Below the pieces are notes generated by a model. That model saw only the letters and a list, made by a program, of their open reading frames with translations. It made no database searches and was not told where the DNA came from. From CAYQOX01 sp964419335 (GTDB lineage: Bacteria; Hinthialibacterota; Hinthialibacteria; Hinthialibacterales; Hinthialibacteraceae): a stretch of DNA of 61,164 nt. Below, one piece after another: positions 17,304 to 26,006 of the stretch (its first letter is position 1; every line of letters starts with the position of its first letter). The position numbers and the translations under genes were made by a program. Location of the stretch: the NCBI GenBank assembly GCA_964419335.1, contig CAYQOX010000031.1, forward strand, positions 1-61,164. Reading direction: 5' to 3'.

Positions 17304-17471
17304 CTTTCTTCCTTTCTTCTCTTACGGGGCGTACCGAAGCGGTAGAGCCAAGATGGCCTGGATCCAAGGGAACCCAGGGATTGTTTTCCTTCATAGTCAG
17401 GCTTTATTTAAGAAGCCTATTATGAAAAGTATCCTCGATCGGTTAGTGGCTTGTAAAGGCCACGGGAAGAA

Positions 17472-17506
17472 ATAAAAAACGCCTCTTCTTCAACGAAGGA
17501 GAGGCG
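17472..17506 (-). terminator. rho-independent terminator after the bactofilin gene
   Basis: On the minus strand CGCCTCTCCTTC (17506-17495) pairs with GAAGAAGAGGCG (17491-17480), with one G-U pair and a short loop, followed by TTTTTTATT. It is about 30 bases after the bactofilin stop. Confidence 0.88.
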
Positions 17507-17537
17507 AGGGGAAATGTTGAAATAGAGAGAGCCGTTT

Positions 17538-18089
17538 TTATTTGCCCGACTTTTTCTCTTCCTGTTGCTGTTGCTTTTCGCCTGATTTCGAAGACTGCTG
17601 TTGCTGCTGGGACGGCTGCTGTTGTTGTGCTTTTGAACCACCGCCTGAAGAAGAGCCGCCTTTGCTTTTATTGTTAGGCTGGACATCGGATTTACCGACA
17701 AAGATTACGCCTTCTTCGATTTTTAATTTTGAAGCGGTAATATCCCCGCGAAGTTCGGCGGAACTGCGAAGTTCGACAAGTTCGTTGGCGACGATATTCC
17801 CGGTCACTTTGCCTTCAACGATAATGCTTCCCACTGAGATTTCCGCCGTCACTTGACCGGTTTTGCCAACAATTAAAATGCCTTCGGAAGAGATATCGCC
17901 GTTAAAGCGTCCTTCGATTTTGAGGCCGTCTTTAAAGCGTAGTGTACCCTCAAACTGGGTATCTTCTCCCAAGGTGGTATAAGGAGTTTCGTCAAAACGT
18001 TTTTGTTGAGCCGCTGGGGGGGCTTGTTGCTGCTGTTGTGTGGCGGCTTGTTGACCCGACCGCTCATTCCGCAAGATATCCACAACCAT
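17538..18089 (-). CDS. bactofilin family cytoskeletal protein
   Basis: Bactofilins polymerise without nucleotide and scaffold cell-wall or stalk enzymes. The core beta-helix domain (about residues 40-140) shows the expected repeating pattern: TQFEGTLRFKDGLKIEGRFNG, then ILIVGKTGQVTAEI, SIIVEGKVTGNI and ELRSSAELRGDI. The flanks are low complexity: a Gln/Ala-rich N-terminal stretch and a C-terminal Gln/Ser/Lys tail. I choose the ATG at 18089 because GGAGG lies 5 bases upstream; a GTG at 18104 would put the SD inside the gene. It is a single gene in the minus-strand run before recN. Confidence 0.92.
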   Translation of the reverse strand: MVVDILRNERSGQQAATQQQQQAPPAAQQKRFDETPYTTLGEDTQFEGTLRFKDGLKIEGRFNGDISSEGILIVGKTGQVTAEISVGSIIVEGKVTGNIVANELVELRSSAELRGDITASKLKIEEGVIFVGKSDVQPNNKSKGGSSSGGGSKAQQQQPSQQQQQSSKSGEKQQQQEEKKSGK

Positions 18090-18303
18090 GTTTCCTCCGA
18101 TCACCGTGTAGTCTCTATCGGGAGAAGAAATTCATCCCGAACCGTATATTTTGCCAGAACAACAAAAGGTGCTGGAAAATAGAGAAAGATTTAATCCACA
18201 CTAACGAGTGAAGCTAATATCAAGTAAACAACCATACCAACCAATTTCCCTAATGTCAATTATTCAAAGCATATCCGTTGAAAATTTTTTAAAATAATGG
18301 AAA

Positions 18304-20022
18304 TTAGGTGCGTTTCAGGAGTTCGCGGGCATAGCGTTGGGAGGCGGTTGAATCTTCTCGCCCCAGCATCCGCGCTAATTCGCGTTCACGTTCGCTGCCT
18401 TTGAGCAGCCGCACTTGGCTGACCCAGGAATCACCTTTTTTCTGCTTTTCCACCCGCAGGTTTTGATCCGCTTTGGAGGCAATTTGGGGAAGATGGGTGA
18501 TACAGAGGACTTGTTTGCGCTGTGCCAAGGCGACCAAACGGTCGGCGACAGCTTCGGCGGTCTCACCTCCGACTCCCACGTCAATTTCATCGAACACCAT
18601 CATAGGGACGGGATCGGCCATGCCTAAAGTGCATTTAAGGGCGAGCATGATGCGGGAGATTTCGCCGCCGGAGGCGACTTCGCGCAGAGGACGGGTGGGT
18701 TTATCGGGGATAGTGCGTACGAGAAATTCCACCTGGTCGGCCCCGTGAGGACCGGGGTGGACCGGGGATTTTTCATGAATATCCAGGCCATTTTCATCGT
18801 AATGGTAGTCGACCGCAATTTCGAAGCGGGCGTCTTTCATGCCTAAGTCCTTGAGTTCATTGGTGATCTGAGTACTCAGGTATTTGGCGGTTTTTTCGCG
18901 ATGGTTGTGTAATTTTTTCAGGCAAGGGATTAATCGTTGACGCAAGTTTTGTTCTTGTTGGCGCAGGGCTTCGCGCTCTTCATCCGCATTTTCAAAGTGG
19001 GAGAGTTCTTTACGGAGGCCTTCGGCATATTCCAGTACCTCCTCGAGGGTAGCGCCATATTTACTTTTTAAATCTCGAATTTGGAAGCGGCGCTGCTGGA
19101 GGGTTTCGCGTTCTTGGGGATCAAATTCGAGTTGAGTGGTGTACGACTGGAGTTCACGCACAATTTCCCGCAGGGATATGACCGCTTCTTGCCAAGAGCT
19201 TAGAAGTGAGGAGAGAGAGTTATCGACTTGGGTGAGATCCTCGAGGGTGGATTCCAGCTGATCTAACTGATCCAAGAGAGGGGTTTCTTGGGAGTGAGAG
19301 TCATCCAGGTTGTGTATGATGGTGGTGCAGCCTTCCATTAAGCGTCCCGCATGTTGAAGTAAGCGCAGGCGAGTTTCGAGCTGATTTTCTTCATCGGGAG
19401 AAAGTTCGGCCTGGTCGATTTCCCGTAATTGAAATTGCATCGATTCTAATTGGCGGCGGCGTTCGCGTTCATTTTGTTCCCAATCTTCCAATTGTTTGCG
19501 AGTTTCTGTCCATTGGTGGAAGAGAGAGGAATATTCTTCAAGCGTCTCGGTGTAGTTGCCGCAATCATCCAACAGGGGGCGATATTGGCTTTTGTGAAGC
19601 AGGGATTGATGTTCGTGCTGTCCATGCAAGTCGACTAAAGCATCACCAATTTTCCGTAGAACTTTGACTAAGCATTGGGTATTGTTAACAAAAATGCGGC
19701 TGCGACCTTGGGGGGTAATGCGGCGAGAGATGAGGAGGAGATTCTCTTCCCAAGGGATTCCGGCTTCCTCGAGTAGAGAACGCAGTAAGTGGGCGGCTGC
19801 CGATTCGTTCTCCAGTTCGAATGCGGCTTCGATCACGGCTTCGTGGTCAGGTTGGCGGTGAATATCGCTTGAAGCCCGATCGCCCAGGAGAAGGTTTAAG
19901 GCGCCGATCAAAACCGATTTGCCCGCGCCGGTTTCTCCGGTGAGGACATTTAAGCCGCGATGGAAATCCACTTGGATTTCATCGATCAGGACAAAATTAA
20001 AAACACGTAACGATAAGAGCAT
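18304..20022 (-). CDS. recN: DNA repair protein RecN
   Basis: RecN is an SMC-like ATPase that acts early in double-strand break repair. The 572-residue protein has Walker A GETGAGKS at 29-36, long coiled-coil arms (about 150-370), the signature region REVASGGEISRIMLALK, Walker B MMVFDEIDVGVGG, and a C-terminal ITHLPQIA switch. Length and order match the family. The lytic transglycosylase gene lies about 90 bases upstream on the same strand. Confidence 0.96.
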   Translation of the reverse strand: MLLSLRVFNFVLIDEIQVDFHRGLNVLTGETGAGKSVLIGALNLLLGDRASSDIHRQPDHEAVIEAAFELENESAAAHLLRSLLEEAGIPWEENLLLISRRITPQGRSRIFVNNTQCLVKVLRKIGDALVDLHGQHEHQSLLHKSQYRPLLDDCGNYTETLEEYSSLFHQWTETRKQLEDWEQNERERRRQLESMQFQLREIDQAELSPDEENQLETRLRLLQHAGRLMEGCTTIIHNLDDSHSQETPLLDQLDQLESTLEDLTQVDNSLSSLLSSWQEAVISLREIVRELQSYTTQLEFDPQERETLQQRRFQIRDLKSKYGATLEEVLEYAEGLRKELSHFENADEEREALRQQEQNLRQRLIPCLKKLHNHREKTAKYLSTQITNELKDLGMKDARFEIAVDYHYDENGLDIHEKSPVHPGPHGADQVEFLVRTIPDKPTRPLREVASGGEISRIMLALKCTLGMADPVPMMVFDEIDVGVGGETAEAVADRLVALAQRKQVLCITHLPQIASKADQNLRVEKQKKGDSWVSQVRLLKGSERERELARMLGREDSTASQRYARELLKRT

Positions 20023-20109
20023 CGGTAAAATCGCATTTCAGTATCTGTGGTTGTCTATTTATTTTGTAAAAAGAGGAGAAGTATTAAAAGGGGAAGAGAG
20101 AGAATAGAA

Positions 20110-20940
20110 TCAATTGGTTTTGGATGCAATCAGGTGGGATTGATCCAAGGCATAGATAAAGGGCATGGTTGGTTCGAGATCCCGACGTTGAGCGAGTTGG
20201 TTATAGCGGGACATGATTTTGCGTAAGTAGTTGGTCGGCATGGGGCCGCCATTTTTTTGACGCTCCTCGAATAAGCCGGGGCCAAGGTTATAGGCGTAAA
20301 TCGCCTTTTCCAAGCTGCGGTATTTCAGCATAAGTTTGGTGAGGTAGAGGGTGCCGAGGGTGATGTTTCCTTGAATGTTATGATATTGGGGCATCTCGAG
20401 TTCGTTGATGGTATCCAGCCCAATCAGTTCGGGGGATTCTTTGATTTGACGTGAAAGCATGCGTCCGGTGCTGGGCATCAGTTGCATTAGGCCATGAGCG
20501 CCCACGTGGGATTGAACCGCGGGACGCAACGAAGATTCGGTTGACATTAAAGCCAAGAGAAGAAGGGGATCGTGGCCAAATTTTTGGCTTGCGGTATCAA
20601 CCTCCTTGGCGATCATGCGCTTTTCATTTTCGGGAAGATCGGCATGGCTCAGTTCCTGGATCGCATCAAAAATTTCCACCCGGCGTTTAAGTTGGTTAAT
20701 TTCCTGTCGGGCTTGTTGGAGCCTAATCTCGCGCTCTTTGATCTGATTTTGTAGATAAATTTTGCTACGGCGTTCTCTTTCAATCAGGTTATCCTTTTTG
20801 AAGACCCAATAAATCGAGCCGGCTGTCGTTCCCGCCATGACAAAAAGGATAAATACCAATAAATAGACGGGCATGTAAACAATATTTCGTCGTTTCATGG
20901 TATCATACTCACCCACTGATTTTGATTTAAAAAATTTCAT
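20110..20940 (-). CDS. membrane-anchored lytic transglycosylase (SLT domain)
   Basis: A 276-residue protein with an N-terminal membrane anchor (about 20-47), a short coiled coil (about 50-95) and a C-terminal soluble lytic transglycosylase domain. The catalytic Glu is in the block MSTESSLRPAV, followed by GAHGLMQLMPSTGR and, later, YAYNLGPG, which corresponds to the usual AYNAGPG. Such enzymes cleave the MurNAc-GlcNAc bond of peptidoglycan with formation of 1,6-anhydroMurNAc. The first ATG has GAGG about 10 bases upstream. It probably faces the periplasm. Confidence 0.88.
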   Translation of the reverse strand: MKFFKSKSVGEYDTMKRRNIVYMPVYLLVFILFVMAGTTAGSIYWVFKKDNLIERERRSKIYLQNQIKEREIRLQQARQEINQLKRRVEIFDAIQELSHADLPENEKRMIAKEVDTASQKFGHDPLLLLALMSTESSLRPAVQSHVGAHGLMQLMPSTGRMLSRQIKESPELIGLDTINELEMPQYHNIQGNITLGTLYLTKLMLKYRSLEKAIYAYNLGPGLFEERQKNGGPMPTNYLRKIMSRYNQLAQRRDLEPTMPFIYALDQSHLIASKTN

Positions 20941-21495
20941 AGTTTAATACCTCGTATTTTTACTATTCGGTTCGTTTTTACGGTTAGCTAAAAGCAAAAT
21001 CCATTCCTCCAAAGCATCTAGTGATATTGAAAAACATTTTGCCATTTATTATTACCCTATTGTTATGAATACTTACAAATCAATTTTTTTCTTTTGTAAA
21101 AATGACACTGGAAATTGTGTAATGAATTCTCGACAGTTCTCATTTTGAATCGATTCAGTCTAACGATTCGCATTCGATGTATTGAATAATGTAAATGAAT
21201 AAACGCTGCTAAAGGGTTTTCAGTAACGATAGCACAAGATTTGAAAATGTCCTTTTAAATAGTGATGGAGGCGTTTTTTACTTAGTGCGATGCGCGAGAC
21301 AGCGTTTAGGAATTATATAGTATAGAAAAGCGAGCAAGAGACCTGCGCTCCAAGTCATGCTATTAAATTATACCTTGAGAAGGAAAAAATACAAATAAAG
21401 GACCGAGAAAGGTTTTGTAGCTAAAAGAAATGAAATTATACCAAATGTAATTTTGGAATAAATAGAAAAGTAAAAATCTGTACGAAGAGGTTGGT
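20941..21495. other. AT-rich intergenic region
   Basis: About 555 bases, strongly AT-rich, between two minus-strand genes. It should contain the promoter of the transglycosylase gene. I found no frame with an SD, no RNA gene and no repeat shared with other parts of the window. Confidence 0.4.
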
Positions 21496-22116
21496 TTAGT
21501 GTTTTTTCTTCGCCCGAGGGGTTTCGTGGCTTTTTAGGGTGTTAAAATCGGCGATACGCCATGCTCCATCCTCGAAAATGAGTTCGTATTGCCGGTGAAG
21601 CGAGAGATTTTTGTCGGGCATTTTGTGAATTTCAATGCAGTAGACAGAAGTCTTGTTGCCATGTTTTTCTGAGGAAGAAATTTCCGAGATTTGTTTGCTT
21701 AAGGGGCCGACGGTATGGCGATCCTGATATTTTTTCATGCGTTGGAGGACATATTCATGAACATTATTGGTGCGCTTTTTATCCAAAGGGAAGCTATTGG
21801 AAAAGCAAAAAAACTCCGATTCAAAATCCTGTTTATTCCACGAATCAACGAAGGTTTTACACACATCCTCGGGACTAAGATGGCGTAACGCGTTCTTTTT
21901 GGCCACATGCTGTGCGTCGGTGAGATGAGAGGTTTGATGAGCATGCCGTGAGCCCCCGCGTTGTTCCATCTTACGGATATGATTGACTTTACGAAGCAAA
22001 GATTCCACCAGATGGTCGTAGATTTCACGTTCCCGGGAGGTAAGGTGCGGTGCGGAATAATACAGCATTTTCCCCAGCAATGAGATTTGTTCTTCTTCAG
22101 AAAGAATGTTTTCCAT
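21496..22116 (-). CDS. hypothetical protein with possible NTF2-like C-terminal domain
   Basis: A 206-residue soluble protein of no recognised family. The N-terminal ~90 residues are helical and charged. The C-terminal half (about 90-195) alternates helices and strands and ends in a YELIFEDGAWRIADF motif, typical of NTF2-like or SnoaL-like fold proteins in which a Trp-Arg strand closes the sheet. I place the start at the ATG giving MENILSEEE, because GGGGAGGAA lies just upstream; 13 codons of open frame before it lack an SD. It ends about 70 bases before the next minus-strand gene. Function unknown. Confidence 0.6.
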   Translation of the reverse strand: MENILSEEEQISLLGKMLYYSAPHLTSREREIYDHLVESLLRKVNHIRKMEQRGGSRHAHQTSHLTDAQHVAKKNALRHLSPEDVCKTFVDSWNKQDFESEFFCFSNSFPLDKKRTNNVHEYVLQRMKKYQDRHTVGPLSKQISEISSSEKHGNKTSVYCIEIHKMPDKNLSLHRQYELIFEDGAWRIADFNTLKSHETPRAKKKH

Positions 22117-22185
22117 AATGTTCCTCCCCTTCGTGGCTGGGTTCCGCGCCAGCAAGGATTTAATTACAATTCATTCGGTGCAGGT

Positions 22186-22602
22186 TTATAATTTAATTTT
22201 GTATTGAACATCATCGGTCGTGCCTTTGATTTCATCTTTGCCCGGACTGGTGACAAGCAAGAGATTTTCTTCTTGGCGATATTCCAGGTCATAGCGATTC
22301 CCGTACTGATCGCGGGTCACGCTGGAAGCAACCACCCCAGAATCTTCGAGTTCCCGAGTGGACTGGGGGTAGCGGTTGTTTTGGGTATAAAACATCACCA
22401 CCCCGGTGCGAAACGCGGGAAGATTAAAGGAATCCGCTTTTTCTTTAACCTCCAGATACTTATCGAACGAGCTTTTGCCGGTCATATCTTCAGCGACTTG
22501 ATCGGCTTTGTCAAACCACTCGTTGTCTTTCATGTATTTCAGCAAATTGGCGGCACCAACAATGAGCAAAAGTGCAATGATCACTTTAATCGTGGTTTTC
22601 AT
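22186..22602 (-). CDS. membrane-anchored GspG-like pseudopilin-core protein without prepilin signal
   Basis: A 138-residue protein starting MKTTIKVIIALLLIVGAA, one membrane helix. The C-terminal part resembles the soluble core of GspG-type pseudopilins: a helix, a YTQNNRYPQSTREL segment, the block VTRDQYGNRYDLEYR, and finally TSPGKDEIKGTTDDVQYKI, close to the conserved SPGxDGxxGTxDDI calcium-site end of GspG. It lacks the prepilin cleavage motif (no Gly-Phe-x-x-x-Glu). The start used here has GGTGG about 12 bases upstream; the frame stays open further upstream. It may be a monotopic relative of pseudopilins; role unknown. Confidence 0.65.
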   Translation of the reverse strand: MKTTIKVIIALLLIVGAANLLKYMKDNEWFDKADQVAEDMTGKSSFDKYLEVKEKADSFNLPAFRTGVVMFYTQNNRYPQSTRELEDSGVVASSVTRDQYGNRYDLEYRQEENLLLVTSPGKDEIKGTTDDVQYKIKL

Positions 22603-23002
22603 ATCGTTAAAGAACCACCCTGATTTTGAAAAGTTTTCTTGATGGTTTCGTATAAAAAAGTAAAATCTTGCCCCCTTGTTGGCCAAGAAGATTTTTTTCA
22701 AACATTTTCTATACTCTATTTTCCAAAAATCATGCGAAGAAATCAAGAATTATTTTGCTTTTCTTTTCTCTTTTATCAAAGAGGTGAAATTTTCTTTAAT
22801 TTGGGGGGTGTGAAAAGAGGGTGATGAAAGAAACTTATCTCATTCTGTCTTCTGTGGATTGCTCAATTCCTTATTTGTTTATTATAATAAGATAAAGCTC
22901 ATAAAAATAATTTGTTTTATTGAGATTTTATAAGGGAACCGTTATATTAAAGTTAAGGATTAACGTGGACGGTTGCCCTAAAACCAAAATAGGATTGTTC
23001 GA
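22603..23002. other. AT-rich intergenic region between divergent genes
   Basis: 400 bases between the minus-strand pseudopilin-like gene and the plus-strand PTS IIA gene. It is AT-rich and probably carries both promoters; no element could be assigned with confidence. Confidence 0.35.
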
Positions 23003-23461
23003 ATGCAGTTGTCGGAAATACTAAATGAAGATCGCATATGTATGAATTTGAAGACCAGGACAAAGAGAGAGGCGATCCGGGAGTTGGCCGAGATTGCCGC
23101 GAAGAATGGTCAAGTGAATCAGGTTGACACTTTGATCGATGCGTTGATGGTTCGAGAGCAAATTCAGACAACAGGAATCGGGTATGGGATGGCGATCCCG
23201 CATGCGACTGCCGAGGGAGTGCGGGGAATGATATTGGTTTTAGGGATATCGAAGGAGGGAGTGGAATTTGAATCGCTCGATCATCAGCCGGTTCATTTAA
23301 TCTTTTTGCTTGCCGGAGAGCCCCGCTTACAAACTTCCTTCCTGAGTATATTAAGTAAAATATCCCGTTTTTTTCGTAAAGAAGAATTTCGCAGCGAAGT
23401 CCTCAAGGCGAAGGACCCCAAAACAATCTTAAAATTGATTCAGCAAAAAGAAGAAGAATAA
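23003..23461 (+). CDS. PTS EIIA type-2 / nitrogen-regulatory PtsN-like protein
   Basis: A 152-residue EIIA-fructose/nitrogen-type domain. These proteins carry a phosphoryl group on a histidine and either pass it to a sugar permease or act as regulators. The active histidine is H67 in GIGYGMAIPHA, in the usual context, and the C-terminal helices are complete. No permease or HPr gene is nearby, so a regulatory, PtsN-like role is more likely. The coding frame ends 12 bases before the 3' end of a convergent short gene. Confidence 0.88.
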   Translation: MQLSEILNEDRICMNLKTRTKREAIRELAEIAAKNGQVNQVDTLIDALMVREQIQTTGIGYGMAIPHATAEGVRGMILVLGISKEGVEFESLDHQPVHLIFLLAGEPRLQTSFLSILSKISRFFRKEEFRSEVLKAKDPKTILKLIQQKEEE

Positions 23462-23472
23462 ACTGGGTCGAG

Positions 23473-23718
23473 TTAGATATACATATCTACCATTTTACCG
23501 AGACCGGCGGGGCGGATCCGAGTATCCCGGGTTTTGGTAGATTCGACTTCAAGGGTTTCGTTTTTCTTCTCGTTATTTGTTTGACTTTTTAGTTCTGAAA
23601 ATTGTTCATCAACGAACTCTGAGGTTCGTTGATAATGGGAAGCGAGATTGTTTTGGAAACGATTGAGTGGAAGCGGTCGAAAAAGGGTATTACTTTGAAT
23701 TTGGTTCGCTGAATCCAT
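23473..23718 (-). CDS. hypothetical 81-aa protein
   Basis: A short hydrophilic protein with no recognised domain. Its ATG has GAGG about 11 bases upstream. The N-terminal half is Asn/Gln-rich, the middle is charged, and the C-terminus reads IRPAGLGKMVDMYI. There is no signal peptide or membrane helix. It converges with the PTS IIA gene. It could be a real small gene or chance; comparative data would decide. Confidence 0.45.
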   Translation of the reverse strand: MDSANQIQSNTLFRPLPLNRFQNNLASHYQRTSEFVDEQFSELKSQTNNEKKNETLEVESTKTRDTRIRPAGLGKMVDMYI

Positions 23719-24021
23719 GGTCAGTGGACCTCAATACCAAGCGTTATTCTTTCAATCCTACAGAGAGCAACCCCAGTGCCAACCTCAACGATGCCTTATA
23801 ACCTATTGAAATAAAATAGGTTACAAAATAGCGAAATTTAGTTTCTGGGTGATAAAGGGAAGAAACTTCCCTGATTTTGGCGGGAATAGGAACGTTTTTT
23901 CCTAGGGCACGACCCATGAAGAGTGTATTTTGTGGGAAGCATAAGGATGAGATTCTTTCGCTTTTGTCCCTATTCACATTTTGTAATCTACGATATGTTG
24001 ATAAATCATAATTTTTGGCTC

Positions 24022-24246
24022 ATCACAAAAGTGAGTACTTTTTTTTTGGGGAAAACGCCTTGGGGATGTGTTTCGTTTGTCTCCGCGCGGCCTTAAGGGC
24101 CGCTTGCTCCGAAAGCCGCTCCACACAAGCCCCTTCGGCGTATTGGTTCGATTTATGTAAATTGAAAATAACCATGGTTCTCACTTTAGAATCATGTTCT
24201 TTTTTCTTTTCAATGTATCAAAAAGTACTCAAATACAGGATGAACC
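24022..24246. repeat. interspersed repeat with terminal inverted repeats, copy 1 (MITE-like)
   Basis: A 225-bp segment almost repeated at 37753-37976. Near the ends are GAGTACTTTTT (from 24033) and AAAAAGTACTC (24220-24230), an 11-bp inverted repeat in an otherwise imperfect terminal match. Inside is a hairpin, GCGGCC/GGCCGC at 24087-24103. Long stretches are identical to the second copy, including 35 bases in the GC-rich core and 41 bases at the right end; the central AT-rich part has diverged. No transposase is encoded. It sits in the space upstream of the symporter gene. Miniature transposon or structured RNA element are both possible. Confidence 0.75.
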
Positions 24247-24360
24247 CTAATTTTGATCCTGGTTTCGAAGGTTACGCAATCGGGAGAATTGATACCGTAA
24301 TTGGGTAATCGTAATAAAGGTTTAGGTGATCCTTGTTTGATATTTGGGAGAATAGGAATT

Positions 24361-25956
24361 ATGCCGGAAAGTATAGGAATCCGTACCGCAGATCTTTTAA
24401 CCCTCATACTTTATTTTGGAATTATCATTGTGATTGGTTTGTGGTGTTCAATGCGATTAAAGAATACGGAGGGTTATTTTGTTGGTGGAAGAAAAATGCC
24501 GGGATGGGCTGTGGGGGTGTCCATGTTGGGGACGGCGATCAGTTCCGTTACGTTTTTAGCCTATCCTGGGAATGCGTTTGATAAAGACTGGCGCATGTTG
24601 GTGCCGGGGCTCATGATTCCCTTTGCGGTGATCTTGGCGGCATTTATTTTTGTGCCCTTTTACCGGCGAGCCCGTCTGGTGAGTGTTTATGAATACCTGG
24701 AGCGCCGTTTCGGGACTTGGGCGCGGATATATGGCTGCCTCATGTGGTCGCTTCATTCGTTCTTCCGGATGGGAATCATTTTATTTCTTTTATCCTTACC
24801 GATCTCCTCGATGACCGGATTTAATCTTTATGGGGTGATTTTGGTGATGGGGTTGTTGGTAACGATTTATACCGTGGTGGGAGGAATCGAGGCGGTGATA
24901 TGGACGGATGTGCTTCAGACGGTGGTGCTTATTTTGGGGGGGATTTTTTGCATTGTGATTGTGTTTACGGATCTTCCCAACGGGTCGACGACGGTATTTT
25001 CTGAGGGAGCCGCCAATAATAAATTTAATCTTTCGGTCAATTTCTCATTTACGTTTGCCGCTGAGACGATCTACGTGCTTGCTCTATTTGGCCTTTTTCA
25101 AAACCTGCAAGAATTCGTGAGTGATCAAACCAGGATACAGCGATACTGTGCGCCATCCAGTGATCGGGGGGCGAAGTTCGCGATCTGGCTCGGTGGATTG
25201 GGCTGCATTCCCGTGTGGGCTTTATTCATGTTTGTGGGGACTTGCATGTGGGTGTTTTATCAGCATTTTCCCGAAGAAGCCGTGCGTCAGATGAAACCGG
25301 ATCAGGTGTTTCCCCATTTCATCTTAACGCAACTGCCTCTCGGATTCGCTGGATTTGTGATTGCGGCGGTGATTGCGGCGGCGATGTCCTCGATTGACTC
25401 GAGTATGAACGGAACCGCGACGGTTTTGACCTCCGATCTTTATCGTCGTCATATTCAGCCGGGGAAGGGGGATCGGCATTATCTGTTTGTCGCCCGATTG
25501 ATCACCGGGATTGCGGGAACCGGGATGATTCTATGGGCTTTGATGCTCACCCGGATAGAGGAGTCGATCCTGCCGATTGCTTTTGCGATCTATGCGATTT
25601 TGGCAGGAGGACTGGGAGGGTTGTTCTTCATTGGCATCTTTACCAAGCGGGCGAATTCGCAAGGAGCGCTGATTGGGATTGTATGTGCGATTCTAGTTAC
25701 GCTTTGGATGACGGTCAGCGAATTGGCCAATAATCCCGATTTGATTGGAACCACCTTTTTCCAAACGATTCTACCCGATCCGGTTCAAAGTCCCTTTCAT
25801 CGTTTGATGATTAACGTATTGAGCAACATGGCGGCGTTTTTGGTCGGTTATTTCGCGAGTTGGTTTTTCGCACCGCCCACATTCGAGCAATTGGATGATT
25901 TAACAATTTGGACCGTGCCGGAACAGGATCAATCGGCGGATCCGGTTACTCAATGA
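24361..25956 (+). CDS. sodium:solute symporter (SSS/SLC5) family transporter
   Basis: A 531-residue inner-membrane protein with about 13 hydrophobic helices, the normal count and length for SSS transporters, which couple Na+ to uptake of sugars, amino acids or vitamins. The N-terminal signature GYFVGGRKMPGWAVGVSML, followed by AISSVTFLAYPG, is clear. SSIDSSMNG lies near residue 365. I start at the ATG at 24361, with AGGA 4-8 bases upstream; a TTG at 24301 is less likely and would precede the hydrophobic N-terminus with 20 unlikely residues. The esterase gene follows about 50 bases after its stop, so the two are probably cotranscribed. Likely substrate, from neighbours, a sugar or sugar ester product, not shown. 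Confidence 0.92.
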   Translation: MPESIGIRTADLLTLILYFGIIIVIGLWCSMRLKNTEGYFVGGRKMPGWAVGVSMLGTAISSVTFLAYPGNAFDKDWRMLVPGLMIPFAVILAAFIFVPFYRRARLVSVYEYLERRFGTWARIYGCLMWSLHSFFRMGIILFLLSLPISSMTGFNLYGVILVMGLLVTIYTVVGGIEAVIWTDVLQTVVLILGGIFCIVIVFTDLPNGSTTVFSEGAANNKFNLSVNFSFTFAAETIYVLALFGLFQNLQEFVSDQTRIQRYCAPSSDRGAKFAIWLGGLGCIPVWALFMFVGTCMWVFYQHFPEEAVRQMKPDQVFPHFILTQLPLGFAGFVIAAVIAAAMSSIDSSMNGTATVLTSDLYRRHIQPGKGDRHYLFVARLITGIAGTGMILWALMLTRIEESILPIAFAIYAILAGGLGGLFFIGIFTKRANSQGALIGIVCAILVTLWMTVSELANNPDLIGTTFFQTILPDPVQSPFHRLMINVLSNMAAFLVGYFASWFFAPPTFEQLDDLTIWTVPEQDQSADPVTQ

Positions 25957-26006
25957 GTTTTTTCATGGTGGAAGGAAAATTCAAAAAACGAAAGAGGTAT
26001 AGCACT

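Noticed and set aside
23744..23977. 77-codon minus-strand frame upstream of the symporter region
   Set aside because: No SD, no motif, AT-rich intergenic context next to the repeat; I see no support for a gene.
24130..24160. TTGGTTCGAT segment resembling a tRNA T-loop within the repeat
   Set aside because: No acceptor or anticodon stem can be formed around it, so it is not a tRNA.
24015..24308. frames running through the two copies of the interspersed repeat (24.0 kb and 37.8 kb)
   Set aside because: They share a core such as RAALRAACSE, but that is only the translation of the repeated DNA. No SD or start is conserved between the copies.
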